Made by a program: the position numbers and the translations under genes
In this document: piece after piece, positions 1-10,025 of the stretch
Numbering within the stretch: the stretch's first letter is position 1
How the letters are laid out: every line of letters starts with the position of its first letter
The notes under the pieces: generated by a model
The model's database searches: none
Seen by the model: the letters and a program-made list of their open reading frames with translations, nothing else
Told to the model about the DNA's origin: nothing
Assembly (NCBI GenBank): GCA_021397835.1
Contig: JAJFZO010000609.1
Coordinates: 4,218,001-4,282,000, forward strand
Length of the DNA stretch: 64,000 nucleotides
Source of the DNA: Moringa oleifera
Taxonomy: Eukaryota; Streptophyta; Magnoliopsida; Brassicales; Moringaceae
Reading direction: 5' to 3'

Positions 1-1250
1 GAAAACTAGTTTGACCTAACATATATTAATTGGGCGCAAAACGTAATTAAGCCTAATATGTTATTAAGCCTAACAAGTAAGCGGGTCTATCAATTTGTTG
101 GGTCTAGATATTCATTGAATCCAATAATTAGTTAAGCCTTTATGAAAAATTGTGGCTCAATAACTGACCCACTTATATTAAGTTCATTGGACATAATAAT
201 TAATTGGGCTTAAGATTTAATTGAGCCTAAGTTGAGTCCAAGATTTACATAGGCTGAACAAAACTTAGATTTATGAACTAAATGAGCATCATACATAATT
301 AGGGTTAAAATATAATTAAGTTCAATAATTAATTAGATTGAAGATATAATTAAGCTCATAATTAATTAGATCTAAAAAAAACTAGGTTAAGATATAATTG
401 AATTTAAGAAATATGAGGCATATAAATAATTAAATCCATTAAATAATTAGTCTTGATAATAAATAACATAACCCACGATATAATTGGGTTTATTGAGTAA
501 GAAATAATTTAGCCTATAAGCAAATTTAACCAAACATATATTCATTGGACCTTAAAATTAATTATACTACAGATTGGGTCTACGATTTAATTTACCTAAT
601 GGTTAATTGGACCAAATAATTAATGTTACCAAACAATGAATTAGAGTTAAGATTTAATTGAGTCCAATAAAAAATTGAGCTTAATCTAATAATTGGGTGT
701 AACAACTAGTTCGACCTAATAATTCATTAGATCAAATAAGCAATCGAGCCTAAGATTTAATTGAATTTAATAAAAAAAAAGCTTAATATATAATCGAGCT
801 TAATAAACACGCAGACTTAATGCATAATTAGGTCTAATAAAATAATGAACTTAAGATATAATTGAACTTAATAATTAATTAGACTTAGTAGATAATTATA
901 ATTAATAATTTAATTAAATCTACTAATTAATTAAACTTAATATTTAATTCTGCATAAGAATTAGTTGGCACTATTATCTAATTAGGCCTAACAAAAGTTC
1001 GAGTTTCATATATAATTGGGCCGAAGAAATATAATTTGGCTTGAGATGTAATTGAGGCCAACAATTAAAGATCTAAACAATTAACTAAGTCCAACAATTA
1101 TTTGAGTTTGATAATTAATTCAATGGAAGATTTAATTGTCACTAGTAACTAATTGAATCAAATATTTAATCAAACCTAATAAAAAAATTAGGTTACTATG
1201 TAATTGGCAAAATGAGACTAATAAATATTTGGACCTAAAATATGATTAGA
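1..1250. repeat. Degenerate 17-bp minisatellite, left block
   Basis: Tandem, heavily diverged copies of a roughly 17-bp unit resembling CTAATAATTAATTGGGC (variants: CTAAGATATAATTGAGC and TTAATAATTAATTAGAC). The recurring parts are a CTAA or TTAA head, a central TAATT and a GGGC/GAGC/GGAC tail. The block begins at the window edge and grades into telomere-like DNA near 1250. No coding potential is visible. The same family recurs at 8941-9310 and 10021-13320 in the same orientation, where the 17-bp phase is clearest. Confidence 0.8.
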
Positions 1251-1835
1251 TTTGAGGATTAAGGTTTAGGGGCTAGGGTTTAGAGTTTAGTGTAGTTTAG
1301 AGTTCCGAGTTTAGCATTTAGGGTTTATGGGTGAGGCATTGATGTTTAAGGTTTAGGATTTAACAGTTAGGGATTAGGATTTAGGGTTTGGGTTTGGGGC
1401 TTTGGGTTTTGGTTAAGGATTATGTGTTTATTGGTTAATGCTAGGGGTTTTTGTTTAGAGCTTAGTGCTTGGGAGTTTAGTGTTTAAGGTTTAGGTCTTT
1501 TGGGTTTTGATTATGGGTGGTTTAAAGGTTAGGGCTTCAAATTTAGTGTTCAAGGTTTAGGAGTTATGCTTTTGAAATTAGGGTTTAGGGCTTAGTGGTT
1601 AAAGTTTTAGGATTATTGTTTAGGTTTTATGGTTTAATGTTTAGTGGTTAGAGGTTATAGTACATTGTTGTGGGTAGTTTAGGGGTTAGGGTCAAAGTCA
1701 GGGTTTAGGGTTTGGGATGAGGGTTTAGGATTTAAGGTTTTGTTATTAGGTTTTTACAAATAGGGTTAAGGGTTTAAGGCATAGGATTATTTAGTCTTTC
1801 AGGTTTAGGGTTTATGATTTACGATTTAGTGTTTG
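1251..1835 (+). repeat. Degenerate TTTAGGG telomere-like repeat, block 1
   Basis: G-rich DNA on the + strand made of imperfect 7-bp-like words (TTTAGGG, TTTAGAG, TTAGGAT, TTAGTGT). TTTAGGG is the usual plant telomere repeat; here it is too diverged to be a functional telomere, so this is interstitial telomere-like DNA. It stops at about 1835, where retroelement sequence begins, and the same type of DNA resumes at 8766. The two gypsy fragments therefore appear nested in one such block. Confidence 0.8.
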
Positions 1836-1974
1836 CAAACAAACATATTTGTGCTGTTATATTCGATGCTGAATTCAATGATGAATTAGAGTTGTTTTTG
1901 TTGTTGCTGTTGTAAACGAGAATGCACAACACAATGAACCACCAAAAATCATGAAACCAATTCTGAATGAGTTT

Positions 1975-2860
1975 CAAGATGTTTTCGAAGGAGATTCCAC
2001 ATGGCTTTCCACCTTTGAGGGACATTCAACATCACATTGACCTTGTTTTAGGGGCTGTTTCTTTCAAATAAAGCAGCCTACAAAATGAATCCTAAAGCAT
2101 GAAGTGCTTTAGAGGTAAGTTGATGAGTTGGTGAGAAAAGAGTTGATTCAAAAATGAGTTCATACATTTTTCATGGGGTTTCGTCAACATTGACATTGTT
2201 GGAGTGCAGCTACTCGGCTAACAAAGGTTGGAGTTGAAAACCACTCAACTAAAGGAGAAGAGTGAAGCTCAGTTATATACCCCCTTCTCTTCAATCTATC
2301 TTCCGGTTTGGAAAGGGGGTGGAGGCTTTACTTCGAGTTGTGAAATCTGTAACTTCGAGTTTCAGGTATTATATTTGGTCTAATACTATTGAGCTATTTG
2401 ATGATGTGGCACCCACTTCAGCTTACCACTAGTGGCATTTCTTTAAGATTTAAAAGCGCACATGAATCCAAATGTTGTTCTTACCTTATTGGTAGAAGAA
2501 TGGTTATTGAATGATGTGCATGGATAGCTGTGCTGACAACAAAATTCAAATTGATTACTGGTTCTCAATTCTAAGATTAGATTATTTGCTAGATCGATTG
2601 TGTAATGCATCTATTTTCTCTAAAATTGATTTAAGAAGTGATTACAATCAAATTAAAATGAGATCTGGAGATGAATGGAAGACTACATTTAAAACAAGAG
2701 ATGGTTTATATGAATGATTGGTTATGCCATTTGGATTGTTTAATGCAATTACTACTTTCATGTGATTTATGAATCACATACTAAAGTCATGTATTGGTTC
2801 TTTTGTTGCGGTTTAATTTGATGACATATTGGTGGACAACAAAAATAAAGATGAGCATAT
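1975..2860 (+). pseudogene. Gypsy reverse transcriptase remnant (+)
   Basis: Translation gives the linker motif HGFPPLRDIQHHIDL (about 1995-2042), then RT blocks after an insertion: [15 protein letters not shown] (2617-2662), [15 protein letters not shown] (2671-2715), and VMPFGL with FDDILV downstream (about 2720-2835). These are hallmark Ty3/gypsy RT motifs. The catalytic YxDD box is damaged: the tyrosine codon is TAA, followed by intact F-D-D. A stop follows GLYE, and another interrupts the segment after VMPFGL. A foreign stretch of about 300 bp (2169-2470) separates the linker from the RT palm. Not functional. Confidence 0.88.
2169..2470. other. About 300-bp insertion inside the RT remnant
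   Basis: At this point the related minus-strand copy reads straight from the helix before the palm into the LLVPK-like motif (about 7130-7190), whereas here about 300 bp of unrelated sequence intervene. The insert contains a TATA-like GTTATATACCCCC and is less AT-rich than its surroundings. A stretch within it could be read as starting TGTTGG and ending GCACA, which would suit a small solo LTR, but I see no convincing target-site duplication. Its identity is unknown. Confidence 0.5.
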
Positions 2861-3059
2861 GGATTATCTTATGTAGTTGTTTCTTGTTTTAATGGAGTAA
2901 GACATTTATGCTAATTTGAGAAAGTATGAATCTTTACTTTTCATGTAGTGTATCTAGGGTATGTTATTTCAAGAGAAGCAACTATGATGGATTAAAGTAA
3001 GGTAAAGGCTATTCTCAGTTGGCCAACACTTATTTCTATACATGATGTTGAAAGTTTTC

Positions 3060-3570
3060 ATGGGTTGAGTTCTTTTTATAGACAGTTCGATTTTAGTTCT
3101 ATCGTTGCTCTAATCATTGAATGCTTAACAGGTGACAAGTTCAAGTGGACTAGTAAAGTTGATGATGCTTTTGAGTTGTTGAAAAGCAAAGTGAGAGAGG
3201 ATTTGACAAGATGTTTGAGGTTAAATATGATGCTTTTAACGTTGGTATTGGTGCAGTTTTTAGTCAAGAAGGATAAAGCCTATTGCCTTTTTCACTAAGA
3301 TGCTTAATGATTGTAGTAAAAAGTGCTCTACTTATAACAAGGAGTTCTATGTGATTAATAGCATCTTGTACCACTAGAGTCAATGACTTCTTAATCTTTT
3401 TGTTCTTGATTTTGATCATTAAGTTTTGAAGTTCATCAATTATTAGCACAAGTTAAATAAGAGATATGCAGCTTGAGTTGAGTACTTGCAATCTTATAAC
3501 TTTACCATTAAGCACAAATCTTGTGTTCAAAATATCATTACTAATGCATTAAAAAGGAGGCATTTTTTTT
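3060..3570 (+). pseudogene. Gypsy RNase H remnant (+)
   Basis: The end of the RT connection and the RNase H domain are visible: SSFYRQF (about 3068-3088), FKWTSKVDDAFELLKSKV (about 3141-3194), then, in another frame, FEVKYDAFNVGIGAVFSQEG (about 3210-3270), which holds the first conserved RNase H aspartate. STYNKEFY (about 3328) and the HKLNKRY/VEYLQSYNFTIKHK region (3447-3515) follow in shifted frames. Several frameshifts and stops are present. The order and spacing match Ty3/gypsy pol. Confidence 0.8.
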
Positions 3571-3679
3571 TTCAATCATGAAGGTTAAAGTGGTGGAATT
3601 CAATGCTTTTAAGGATCTCTATGAGCAAGATGTTGATTTTAGCTTAATATGGCATAATTGCAAATCAAGTTCATATAAA

Positions 3680-4720
3680 CAATTTTTTTTTTTTTTGTCT
3701 TCGATGGCTTTTATTTAAAAGCTAATACACTGTGTATTCCATCTTGTTCTTTGAGATGAGTGATTTGGGTATAAGCTCATGGTGGTGTTTTGGGAGAACA
3801 TTTTGGCAGAGACAGAACTTTAGCTCTAGCTTAAGCTAATTTCTATTGGCCAAGGATGTTTAAAGATGTGGACTAACCTGTAAAGTGATGCAGAGTCTAT
3901 CATTTGGCTAAAATGAAGGGCCAAAATTTTGGTTTGTAACCCCCATTACCTGTGCCTAATGCTCCAATGGAGGATGCAAGTCTTGATTTTGTTATGGAAC
4001 TACCCAAAGCACAAAGGAATGAGGATTCAATTATGGTTGTTATTGATAGATTCTCAAAGATGTCTCATTTTGTTCCTTGCAACAAATTATCTCTCATTAC
4101 TGATTTGTATTTCAATGAGATTATGAAGTTGCACGGCACTCAGAAGACGATTGTTTCTGATCAAGATTTAAAATTCCTTAGTCATTTTTGGAGAATCTTA
4201 TGGAGCTAGCTAGGTACTTCACCAAATTTTAGTAGCTACCATTATCCTCAAACTGATGGACAAACGGAGGTAATAAACTGGGGCTTGAAGAACTTGCTCA
4301 GAAGTTTTGTTGGCAAAAACATTAAGCAATGAGATCTAGTTCTTCCATATATTGATTTTGCTTATAACTGCTCCATGCATCATAACACAAGTATGAGTCC
4401 ATTTGAAGTTGTTTATGGTGCTAACCTATAGATCCTTTGGATTTAGTTCCTCATCCTATAACCAAGCAATTTAGTTGAGATGCTAATGAAAGGGCAAAAC
4501 ATATCAAGAAGTTGCGTGAGAGTGTAAAAGTAGCCATTGAGATGCAAAATGAAAAATGCAAACAAGTTACCAATAAATTTGGGATTCACTTAAGAAAAGA
4601 GAGGTTTTCTTAAGGAAAATTTTGGAAGTTAAAATCAAAAGCTAATGGTCCGTTCAAGGTGTTCAGAAGAATTGGTAAAAATGCTTATGAAATTGAGTTA
4701 CAACTGATTATGGAGTTTCC
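3680..4720 (+). pseudogene. Gypsy integrase remnant (+)
   Basis: An HHCC-like entry is visible in broken form (HGGVLGEHFG near 3779, FYWPRMFKDV near 3840, YHLAKMKG near 3900). The catalytic core follows: SLDFVMELPKAQ with the first Asp (about 3979), VIDRFSKMSHFVPC (about 4039-4080), IVSDQDLKFLSHFW with the second Asp (about 4150-4191), and HYPQTDGQTEVIN with the Glu (about 4240-4278). All three D,D,E residues can be read, but a stop follows the second Asp block. A C-terminal GPFKVFRRIGKNAYEIEL (about 4650-4703) matches the GPY/F module of gypsy integrases. Stops before and after make it inactive. Confidence 0.85.
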
Positions 4721-4829
4721 TTAACATTCAATGTGGATGACTTAAGTCCATATCACGCTAAGAGAGACATTGGAGAATTGAGGACAAGCCTTTTTCAACT
4801 ATGGGAGATTGATATAAGAGTGGTTATAT

Positions 4830-5460
4830 TTCCACATTTAGCCCATGATGTTATGTGAAGGACAGTTGGCATTCATCTTGGAAGATTTTCTAGAGAAGAG
4901 GTTATGAAAGTTTCTTTAGTGGTGGACAGTTGGCATGCACCTTGAAAGATTTTCTAGAGAGGAGGTTATGAAAGCTTCTTCAGTGGTGGACAGTTGGCAT
5001 GCACCTTAGTAATCTTCAAGAGAGATTTATTTCAGTCCACTAAGTTTTTTTTTTGTCAAATAAATGCATCAAATAATTTAGTTATCAACAAAAATTTAAT
5101 AATTTTTGAAATCCCAATGCATGGAGGGTTGTTCCATGCACTACTATTTATTTCATACTTTAGACTTAGAAAGGAGTTTAGACCTTAGTTGCATGTCTAG
5201 AAACTCTTTGAGTTCTTTCTTTTATCTCGGTATCTCTTTGAGTGAGAGCCATTAAGTGATGAGAAATATCTATATATCTCTTATTGTGTTGTTGATCTAT
5301 GTACCTTTGAGTGATGAGTCATGATGTTTTTGTATCCTTGGAATGGTGATTTTTTGTATCGCTTTGGTATTAAAAATGGTGGTGAGCCTTTTATCCCCTA
5401 TTTTCATTCAAATATTATCAAATTTATGCTTGCACTCTTCAAATAAAATTTTCAACAAAG
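4830..5460 (+). mobile_element. Probable 3' LTR / tail of the + gypsy fragment
   Basis: Non-coding sequence after the integrase tail with features typical of gypsy LTRs: poly-T runs, TATATATCTC (about 5269) and repeated TCTCTTTGAGTG-like words. It ends where minus-strand integrase sequence of the second copy begins (about 5461). Exact LTR boundaries and a polypurine tract could not be fixed because no second LTR is present for comparison. Confidence 0.5.
4861..5010 (+). repeat. 64-bp tandem repeat, 2.3 copies
   Basis: GACAGTTGGCAT starts at 4861, 4925 and 4989, exactly 64 bp apart. Each copy continues CACCTTGAAAGATTTTCTAG and ends with TTCTTCAGTGGTG or a close variant. It lies at the junction of the integrase tail and the LTR-like sequence, a place where short tandem repeats are common in gypsy elements. 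Confidence 0.9.
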
Positions 5461-5464
5461 TTAC

Positions 5465-6200
5465 ATCATTTTTATTCCTAATATCATTCCTTCAAATGAA
5501 GTCATATCTATGCTAAGATGCATGGAGTAGTTGTAGGCAAACTCAATATGTGGAAGAACCAGATCACATTGCTTAATGTTTTTACAAACACAACTTTTAC
5601 AAGTTGCCTAAACTATTGTTTATCGCCTCTGTTTTTTGATCGGTTTGAGGATGATGGGAGTTACTGAAATTTAATGAAGTACTTAACTTCCTCCATAAAA
5701 TTCTCTAAAACTGCTAAGAAACTTTGAATCTCGATGCAGAAAAATTATCTTTAGAATGCTATGAAACTTCATAATCTCCTTAAAATAAAAACCAGCAATA
5801 TAAGATGCATCTATTTTATTGCAAGGAGCGCAATGAGACATCTTTAAGAGCCTATCGATACACCATAATTGAATCTTTGTTCCTTTGTGTGCTTAGTAGT
5901 CTTACAATAAAATTAAGACTCACATCCTCCCATAGGGCATTAGGTACCAGTAGTGGAGTGTTCAAACCAAAATTTTGGCCCTTCGTTTTAGCCAAATGAC
6001 ATACTTTGTATTACTTTACAAATTTATCTATATCTTTAAGCATTTTTAGCTATAGAAACTAGCTCGAACTAGAGCCATTGAACTAGAGCCATAGTTTTAC
6101 TTCAACCAAAGTGTCATCACCATGAGTTTTTGCCAAAGTCACTTATCTCAAAGAATAAGATGGAACACGCAATCCATTAGCTTTAAAAGAAAGCCATTAA
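5465..6200 (-). pseudogene. Gypsy integrase remnant (-)
   Basis: The reverse complement of 5925-5999 reads AKTKGQNFGLNTPLL-like sequence followed by the core. The region 5800-5930 gives the DxxSKDVSLRSLQ-like core, and 5600-5680 gives a HHPQTD block. It is truncated near 5465, within the post-core region. Stops and frame changes throughout; inactive. Confidence 0.75.
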
Positions 6201-6560
6201 AGATAGAAAACTACTTATAAGAACCTGATTTGCAAGTCCACATTAATGAGTGAACATCATGCTCATAGAGATCTTTGAAAGTATCAAATCCCATTACTTT
6301 AACCTCAATAGTTAATAAAGAGAATGCTTTCGACTCAATGTATTAGCATAACATTTTGAACATCGAACCTTTGCTTGATGGTAAAGTTATAAGATTACAA
6401 GAATTCAACCCAAGCTGCATGTCTCTCATTTAACTTGTGTTGGTGATTGATGAACTTCAATACTTCATGATCAAAATAATGAACAAAAGGTACTAACTCC
6501 AATGGTACAAGGCTCTATAAATCAAATAGAACACCTTGTCATAAGTAGAATGCTTCCTTA
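6200..6560 (-). pseudogene. Gypsy RNase H remnant (-)
   Basis: The minus strand shows the HQLNERHAAWVEFL-like block (about 6400-6445) and a flanking STYDKVFYLI-like motif (about 6510-6555), the same C-terminal RNase H landmarks seen in the + copy at 3330-3515. The reading frame is broken. It joins the RT remnant through a degraded connection at about 6560-6790. Confidence 0.6.
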
Positions 6561-6791
6561 GGTGATTGGAGCAACAATGGGATTAAAACTCTTAATGAAC
6601 CACTTGCAAAAAGAAGTCAAACCCATGGAAACTCTAAACGTCTTGCAAAAAAGTAGGTGTTGGCCAATTAAGAATAGCCTCTACCTTACAAGGAGTAAAG
6701 AATTCATACTTTTTCAAATTAGCATAAATTGTTTACTCCCTCAAAATAACTAATAGCTGTGTAATATGATCAATATGCTCATTTATTCTTG

Positions 6792-7390
6792 CTATATACA
6801 AAGTATGTCATCAAAATAAACCACAACAAAAGAACCAATGCATATCTTAAGTATGTGATTCATAAATCGCATGAAAGTAATAGGTGTATTAGACAATTCA
6901 AATAGCATAACCAACCATTCATATAAACCATCTCTTATTTTAAATGTTGCCTTCCATTCATCTCTAGGCCTCATTCTGATTTGATGATAACTAGTTTTTA
7001 AATTAATAAAATAAATGCACCGCACTATCCATCAATTAAATCATCTAACCTTAGAATTGAGAACTGATAATCGGTTGTGATTTTGTTAACAACAGGATTA
7101 TCCATGCACATTGTTTAAGCACCATCTATTTTTGGCACCAATAAGGCTAGAACAGCATATAGACTCATGTTCTCTCGAATCAACTCTTTTCGCACTAACT
7201 CATCAACTTGCCTATGAAGCTCCTCATGCTCTTTAGGACTCATTTGGTAGGCTACTTTATTAGGAAGAACAACCCCTGGAATAGGATCAATGTGATGCTA
7301 AATGTCCCTCAAATGTGGAAGGCCATGTGGAATCTCCCCTGGGATATTATTGAAACTCCTCTAAAATTGGTTTCATGATTTTGAGTGGTT
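6792..7390 (-). pseudogene. Gypsy reverse transcriptase remnant (-)
   Basis: The clearest piece is an open 77-residue stretch (7025-6792) reading [20 protein letters not shown], then [29 protein letters not shown] and [10 protein letters not shown]. The YxDD catalytic box (YFDD) is intact, unlike the + copy, but PFGLSNAP has decayed to LFELSNTP. Upstream, the HGLPHLRDI-like linker (about 7300-7340) and an IDGA/VNKIT segment (7060-7160) are interrupted by stops. No complete RT frame remains. Confidence 0.88.
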
Positions 7391-7689
7391 CCTTGTGTTG
7401 TGCATTTTCCTCTACTTCTCTCTAATTCGTCCTTGAATTCACTATAAGACATAAGAGCACTAACTTCTTTCTTTGCTGAATTTGCTTCAGTAGGTTACAA
7501 TGGAGTTAAAACGATCTTTTATCATTCACTTTAAAAAAATAAGTATACTTATAAACATCATACAATACCCTCTATCATATTGCTAAAATCTACCTAGCAA
7601 CAAATGACAAGCATCCATAGGAACAACATCATTCCATTCTTCATCTTTATAATTCTTTTCAACTAATAATGATACTAAACATCTTTTAG

Positions 7690-8110
7690 TTACCTTAGTT
7701 TCACTTTTTCTTGCAGCCAGCACAATTGGTGAGGATTTCGATGTGGAATAGTATCCAATTTGAGCTTTTGCACAATCCCTAAGGATACCACATTCTCAAA
7801 GCGGCCACTATCAATTACCAACAAACGCACGCTGCTATGAGAAATATATTTAGTGAGAAATACATTCTTTCTCACCTAACTTTCGCCATCTTTCACTTGG
7901 GACACCTTAAAGTTAGTTACACTATAATGGACATACCATGATCAGCATAAATCTTCTCTTCCTCATCACTATCATGTTCTAGATCATTGTTACCTTCATA
8001 TTCTTCTCCATCAGTAACATCCTCAACTAAAGTGACAGTACTTCTATTTGGACAATCAGAAGCACTATGCCCAAACCATGACATTTGAAGCATTTCCTAC
8101 TACTTGGTGT
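7690..8110 (-). pseudogene. Gypsy zinc knuckle and aspartic protease remnant (-)
   Basis: On the minus strand a CCHC knuckle is read across a frameshift near 8100-8040: C-F-K-C-H-G, then G-H-S-A-S-D-C-P-N. An acidic linker (EEYEGNNDLEHDSDEEEKIY, about 8005-7945) follows. The protease relic is in the open stretch 7875-7690: VIDSGRFENVVS is the active-site DSG motif, followed by KLKLDTIPHRNPHQLCWL, a well-conserved part of gypsy proteases. The family's usual (D-S/T-G)(S/A)(T/S) context is altered. Confidence 0.8.
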
Positions 8111-8269
8111 AGAAGAATCAGATGTTTGCTTACTGCAAGCAGATCTTTCACCCTTTTTTGGCCCTTTTGACACCACCTTGCTTTGCAAAGCAGGCTTGGA
8201 ATCAACTATATTTGAATACACATCTTGAAGCCCTGCTTGCCGCCCTTTTTAGACTTGTATTGCTTTTCA

Positions 8270-8756
8270 ACTTTTAAAACCAAATTGTACACATCATTCA
8301 ATGACCAGTATGGCTGAAGTTGAACCATTTAGAAATCTCATATTTCGGATCCGAAGTTATCTAACAATGGTTTGCTCCTTTGGTTCTACAAGATCTCCTT
8401 TTACCATCAAATTTTGTTGTATCCACCATAAGTTTTTTTTACTTGAAATTATTGATTTTAGGAAAGATATCTTGCCTATAATTGTTAGGTAAGTACTTTA
8501 TCAACTTTCTTTTCATTTTTTTCATGTCCCAATCTGTTTCTTACTTGTCACGTTCTCTTTGTCTTTTCATATTCTCCCACCAAAAATATACATTCCCTCT
8601 GAGTTTAAGAGTAATCACCTTCACCATCTTGTGTCCTAATGATTCATGAAACTCAAATGTTCTCTTCATCATATTAAGCCGATCAATAAAATCATCAACA
8701 GAGATTTCACCCCCAAACTCCGGGATGTCTAACTTTGGCTGTGTTTGTTCTACCAC
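8270..8756 (-). pseudogene. Gypsy gag remnant (-)
   Basis: The longest open piece (8756-8541) reads PKLDIPEFGGEISVDDFIDR, then FHESLGHKMVKVITLKLRG and YFWWENMKRQRERDK. This is the retrotransposon gag (UBN2-like) core, including the WW-E-x-x-K-R-Q-R-E signature. Downstream, in shifted frames, come MKKMKRKLIKYLPNNYRQDI (about 8530-8470), then PYWSLNDVYNLVLKVEKQ (about 8310-8257), leading to the zinc knuckle. Part of the middle is deleted. The N-terminus is cut off at the boundary with telomere-like DNA. Confidence 0.85.
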
Positions 8757-8765
8757 TTATCTTAT

Positions 8766-8940
8766 TCTCTATATCTTGCAGCATTTAAGGTTTAAATTTT
8801 AGGTTTTAGGGTTCACATTTTAGGGGTTAAGGTTAAGGGTGTGGGGTTTTAGGGGTTAAGAAGTTATGGTTTAAGGGCCGATGTTTAGGGTCTAGGGTTC
8901 AAGGTTTGGAGTTAGGTTTTAAGGACTAAGGTTTATATCA
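8766..8940 (+). repeat. Degenerate TTTAGGG telomere-like repeat, block 2
   Basis: Begins directly after the minus gypsy gag. Words such as TTAAGGTTTAAATTTTAGG and TTTTAGGGGTTAAG are imperfect TTTAGGG copies in the same orientation as 1251-1835. It is probably the other half of the block into which the retroelements inserted. Confidence 0.75.
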
Positions 8941-9310
8941 ATTTTGCTTATGGTGCATGAAAATAAGAAATTAAAGGGCCTAGGAAAGAAGTGGACCTAA
9001 CACATAATTGGGCCTAAGATATACTTGATCCTCATGATTATTTGACCTAAAATTTAATTGGGCATACCAATTAATTGGTTCTAATAATTAAATGTGCTAA
9101 AGATTTAACTGCACCTTAGAATTAGTAACACAATCAAGCCTAATACATAATTGATCTTAATGTATGATGAGTTTAGCCTGAACAAATAATTTGCCTTCAA
9201 ATTTAATTGGGCCTAAGATATAATTGAATTTAATCATTATTTCAGGCTAAGATTTAATTAGACTTAATGTGCATGGTCCGTTTAAAAACGAATTCAACTC
9301 AATATATAAT
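8941..9310. repeat. Degenerate 17-bp minisatellite, short block
   Basis: Copies such as TTGGGCCTAAGATATA and CTAATAATTAAATGTGC, the same family and orientation as 1-1250. Lies between two telomere-like blocks. No gene seen. Confidence 0.7.
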
Positions 9311-10025
9311 TGAGGTTTATGGTTTAGGATTTAACAGTTATAGTTTTTGGGGTAAGGGTTTTGGTTTGATGTTATGGGTTATGGACTTGGACTTAAGGTT
9401 AATGGGTTAGGATTTAGAGCATGGTGTTATGGTTTTAAGGGTTAGAGTAAGGTTTGGTGCTTAGGATTTAAAGTTTATGATTTAGTGGTTAAGGTATTAG
9501 GGTTTAACGGGTTAGGGTTTAGGGTTTTTTATTTACAGGTTAAGGTTTAATGGTTAGGGTTTATGGTTTACGGTTTAAGGTATAGAGGTTAGAGGTTATA
9601 TTTAGTGTTCAGGTTTTAGGGTTTTGGATTTTGGGCTTCAAGGTTAAGGTTTAGGGGTTAGGGTTAAACATTAAGGTTTATGATTTACTAGCTAAGGCTT
9701 ATCATTTAAAATTTAGGGTTTAGAGTTGAGGGGTAGATTTTAGGTTTAGGGGCTACAAGTTTGAGCTTAATGTTTCAAGGTTAGTATTTAAGGCTGAAGG
9801 GTTAAGGTTTAGGGTTTTGCAATTGAAGTTTAGGGTTTGTAAGTTGTGGGTTAGGTGTTAAATATTTAGGGTTTGGGAATAAGTATACGAGATAAATGTT
9901 TAAGTGTTAGGTTTACAATTTAAGGTTTATGGGTTGGGATTTTCAATTTATGGTTTAGGGTATGAGTTTAAGGGCTATTGTTTAGTGTTTAGGGTTTAAG
10001 AGTTGTCATTTAGTATTTAGTATCA
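9311..10025 (+). repeat. Degenerate TTTAGGG telomere-like repeat, block 3
   Basis: About 700 bp of TTTAGGG-like words on the + strand (GGGTTTAGGGTTTTT near 9510, GTTAGGGTTTATGGTTTA near 9550), broken by substitutions and small indels. Interstitial and non-functional as a telomere. It grades into the 17-bp minisatellite at about 10025. Confidence 0.8.

Larger units (their letters stand above)
1950..5460 (+). mobile_element. Ty3/gypsy LTR-retrotransposon fragment, + strand, 5'-truncated
   Basis: Remnant of a Ty3/gypsy element covering the protease-RT linker, reverse transcriptase, RNase H, integrase and part of a 3' LTR-like tail, in the order pol genes have in this superfamily. Gag, zinc knuckle, protease and 5' LTR are absent. 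Many stops and frameshifts break every domain, so it is non-autonomous and dead. A related but separate copy lies tail to tail on the other strand (5461-8765). For example, the integrase stretch at 3905-3980 matches the reverse complement of 5925-5999 at roughly 80 percent by eye. It is flanked on the left by TTTAGGG-like DNA. Confidence 0.9.
5461..8765 (-). mobile_element. Ty3/gypsy fragment, - strand, gag to integrase
   Basis: Read on the minus strand from 8765 down, the order is gag, CCHC zinc knuckle, aspartic protease, reverse transcriptase, RNase H and integrase, the canonical Ty3/gypsy order. No LTR is visible at its 5' end, where it stops against TTTAGGG-like DNA. Its integrase end abuts the LTR-like tail of the + copy. 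It is of the same family as the + copy but is a different insertion, since it keeps gag and protease, which that copy lacks. Stops and frameshifts break all domains. Confidence 0.9.

Noticed and set aside
1819..2025. Minus-strand open frame over the start of the + gypsy fragment
   Set aside because: It is antisense to the readable RT linker HGFPPLRDIQHHIDL and has no family resemblance.
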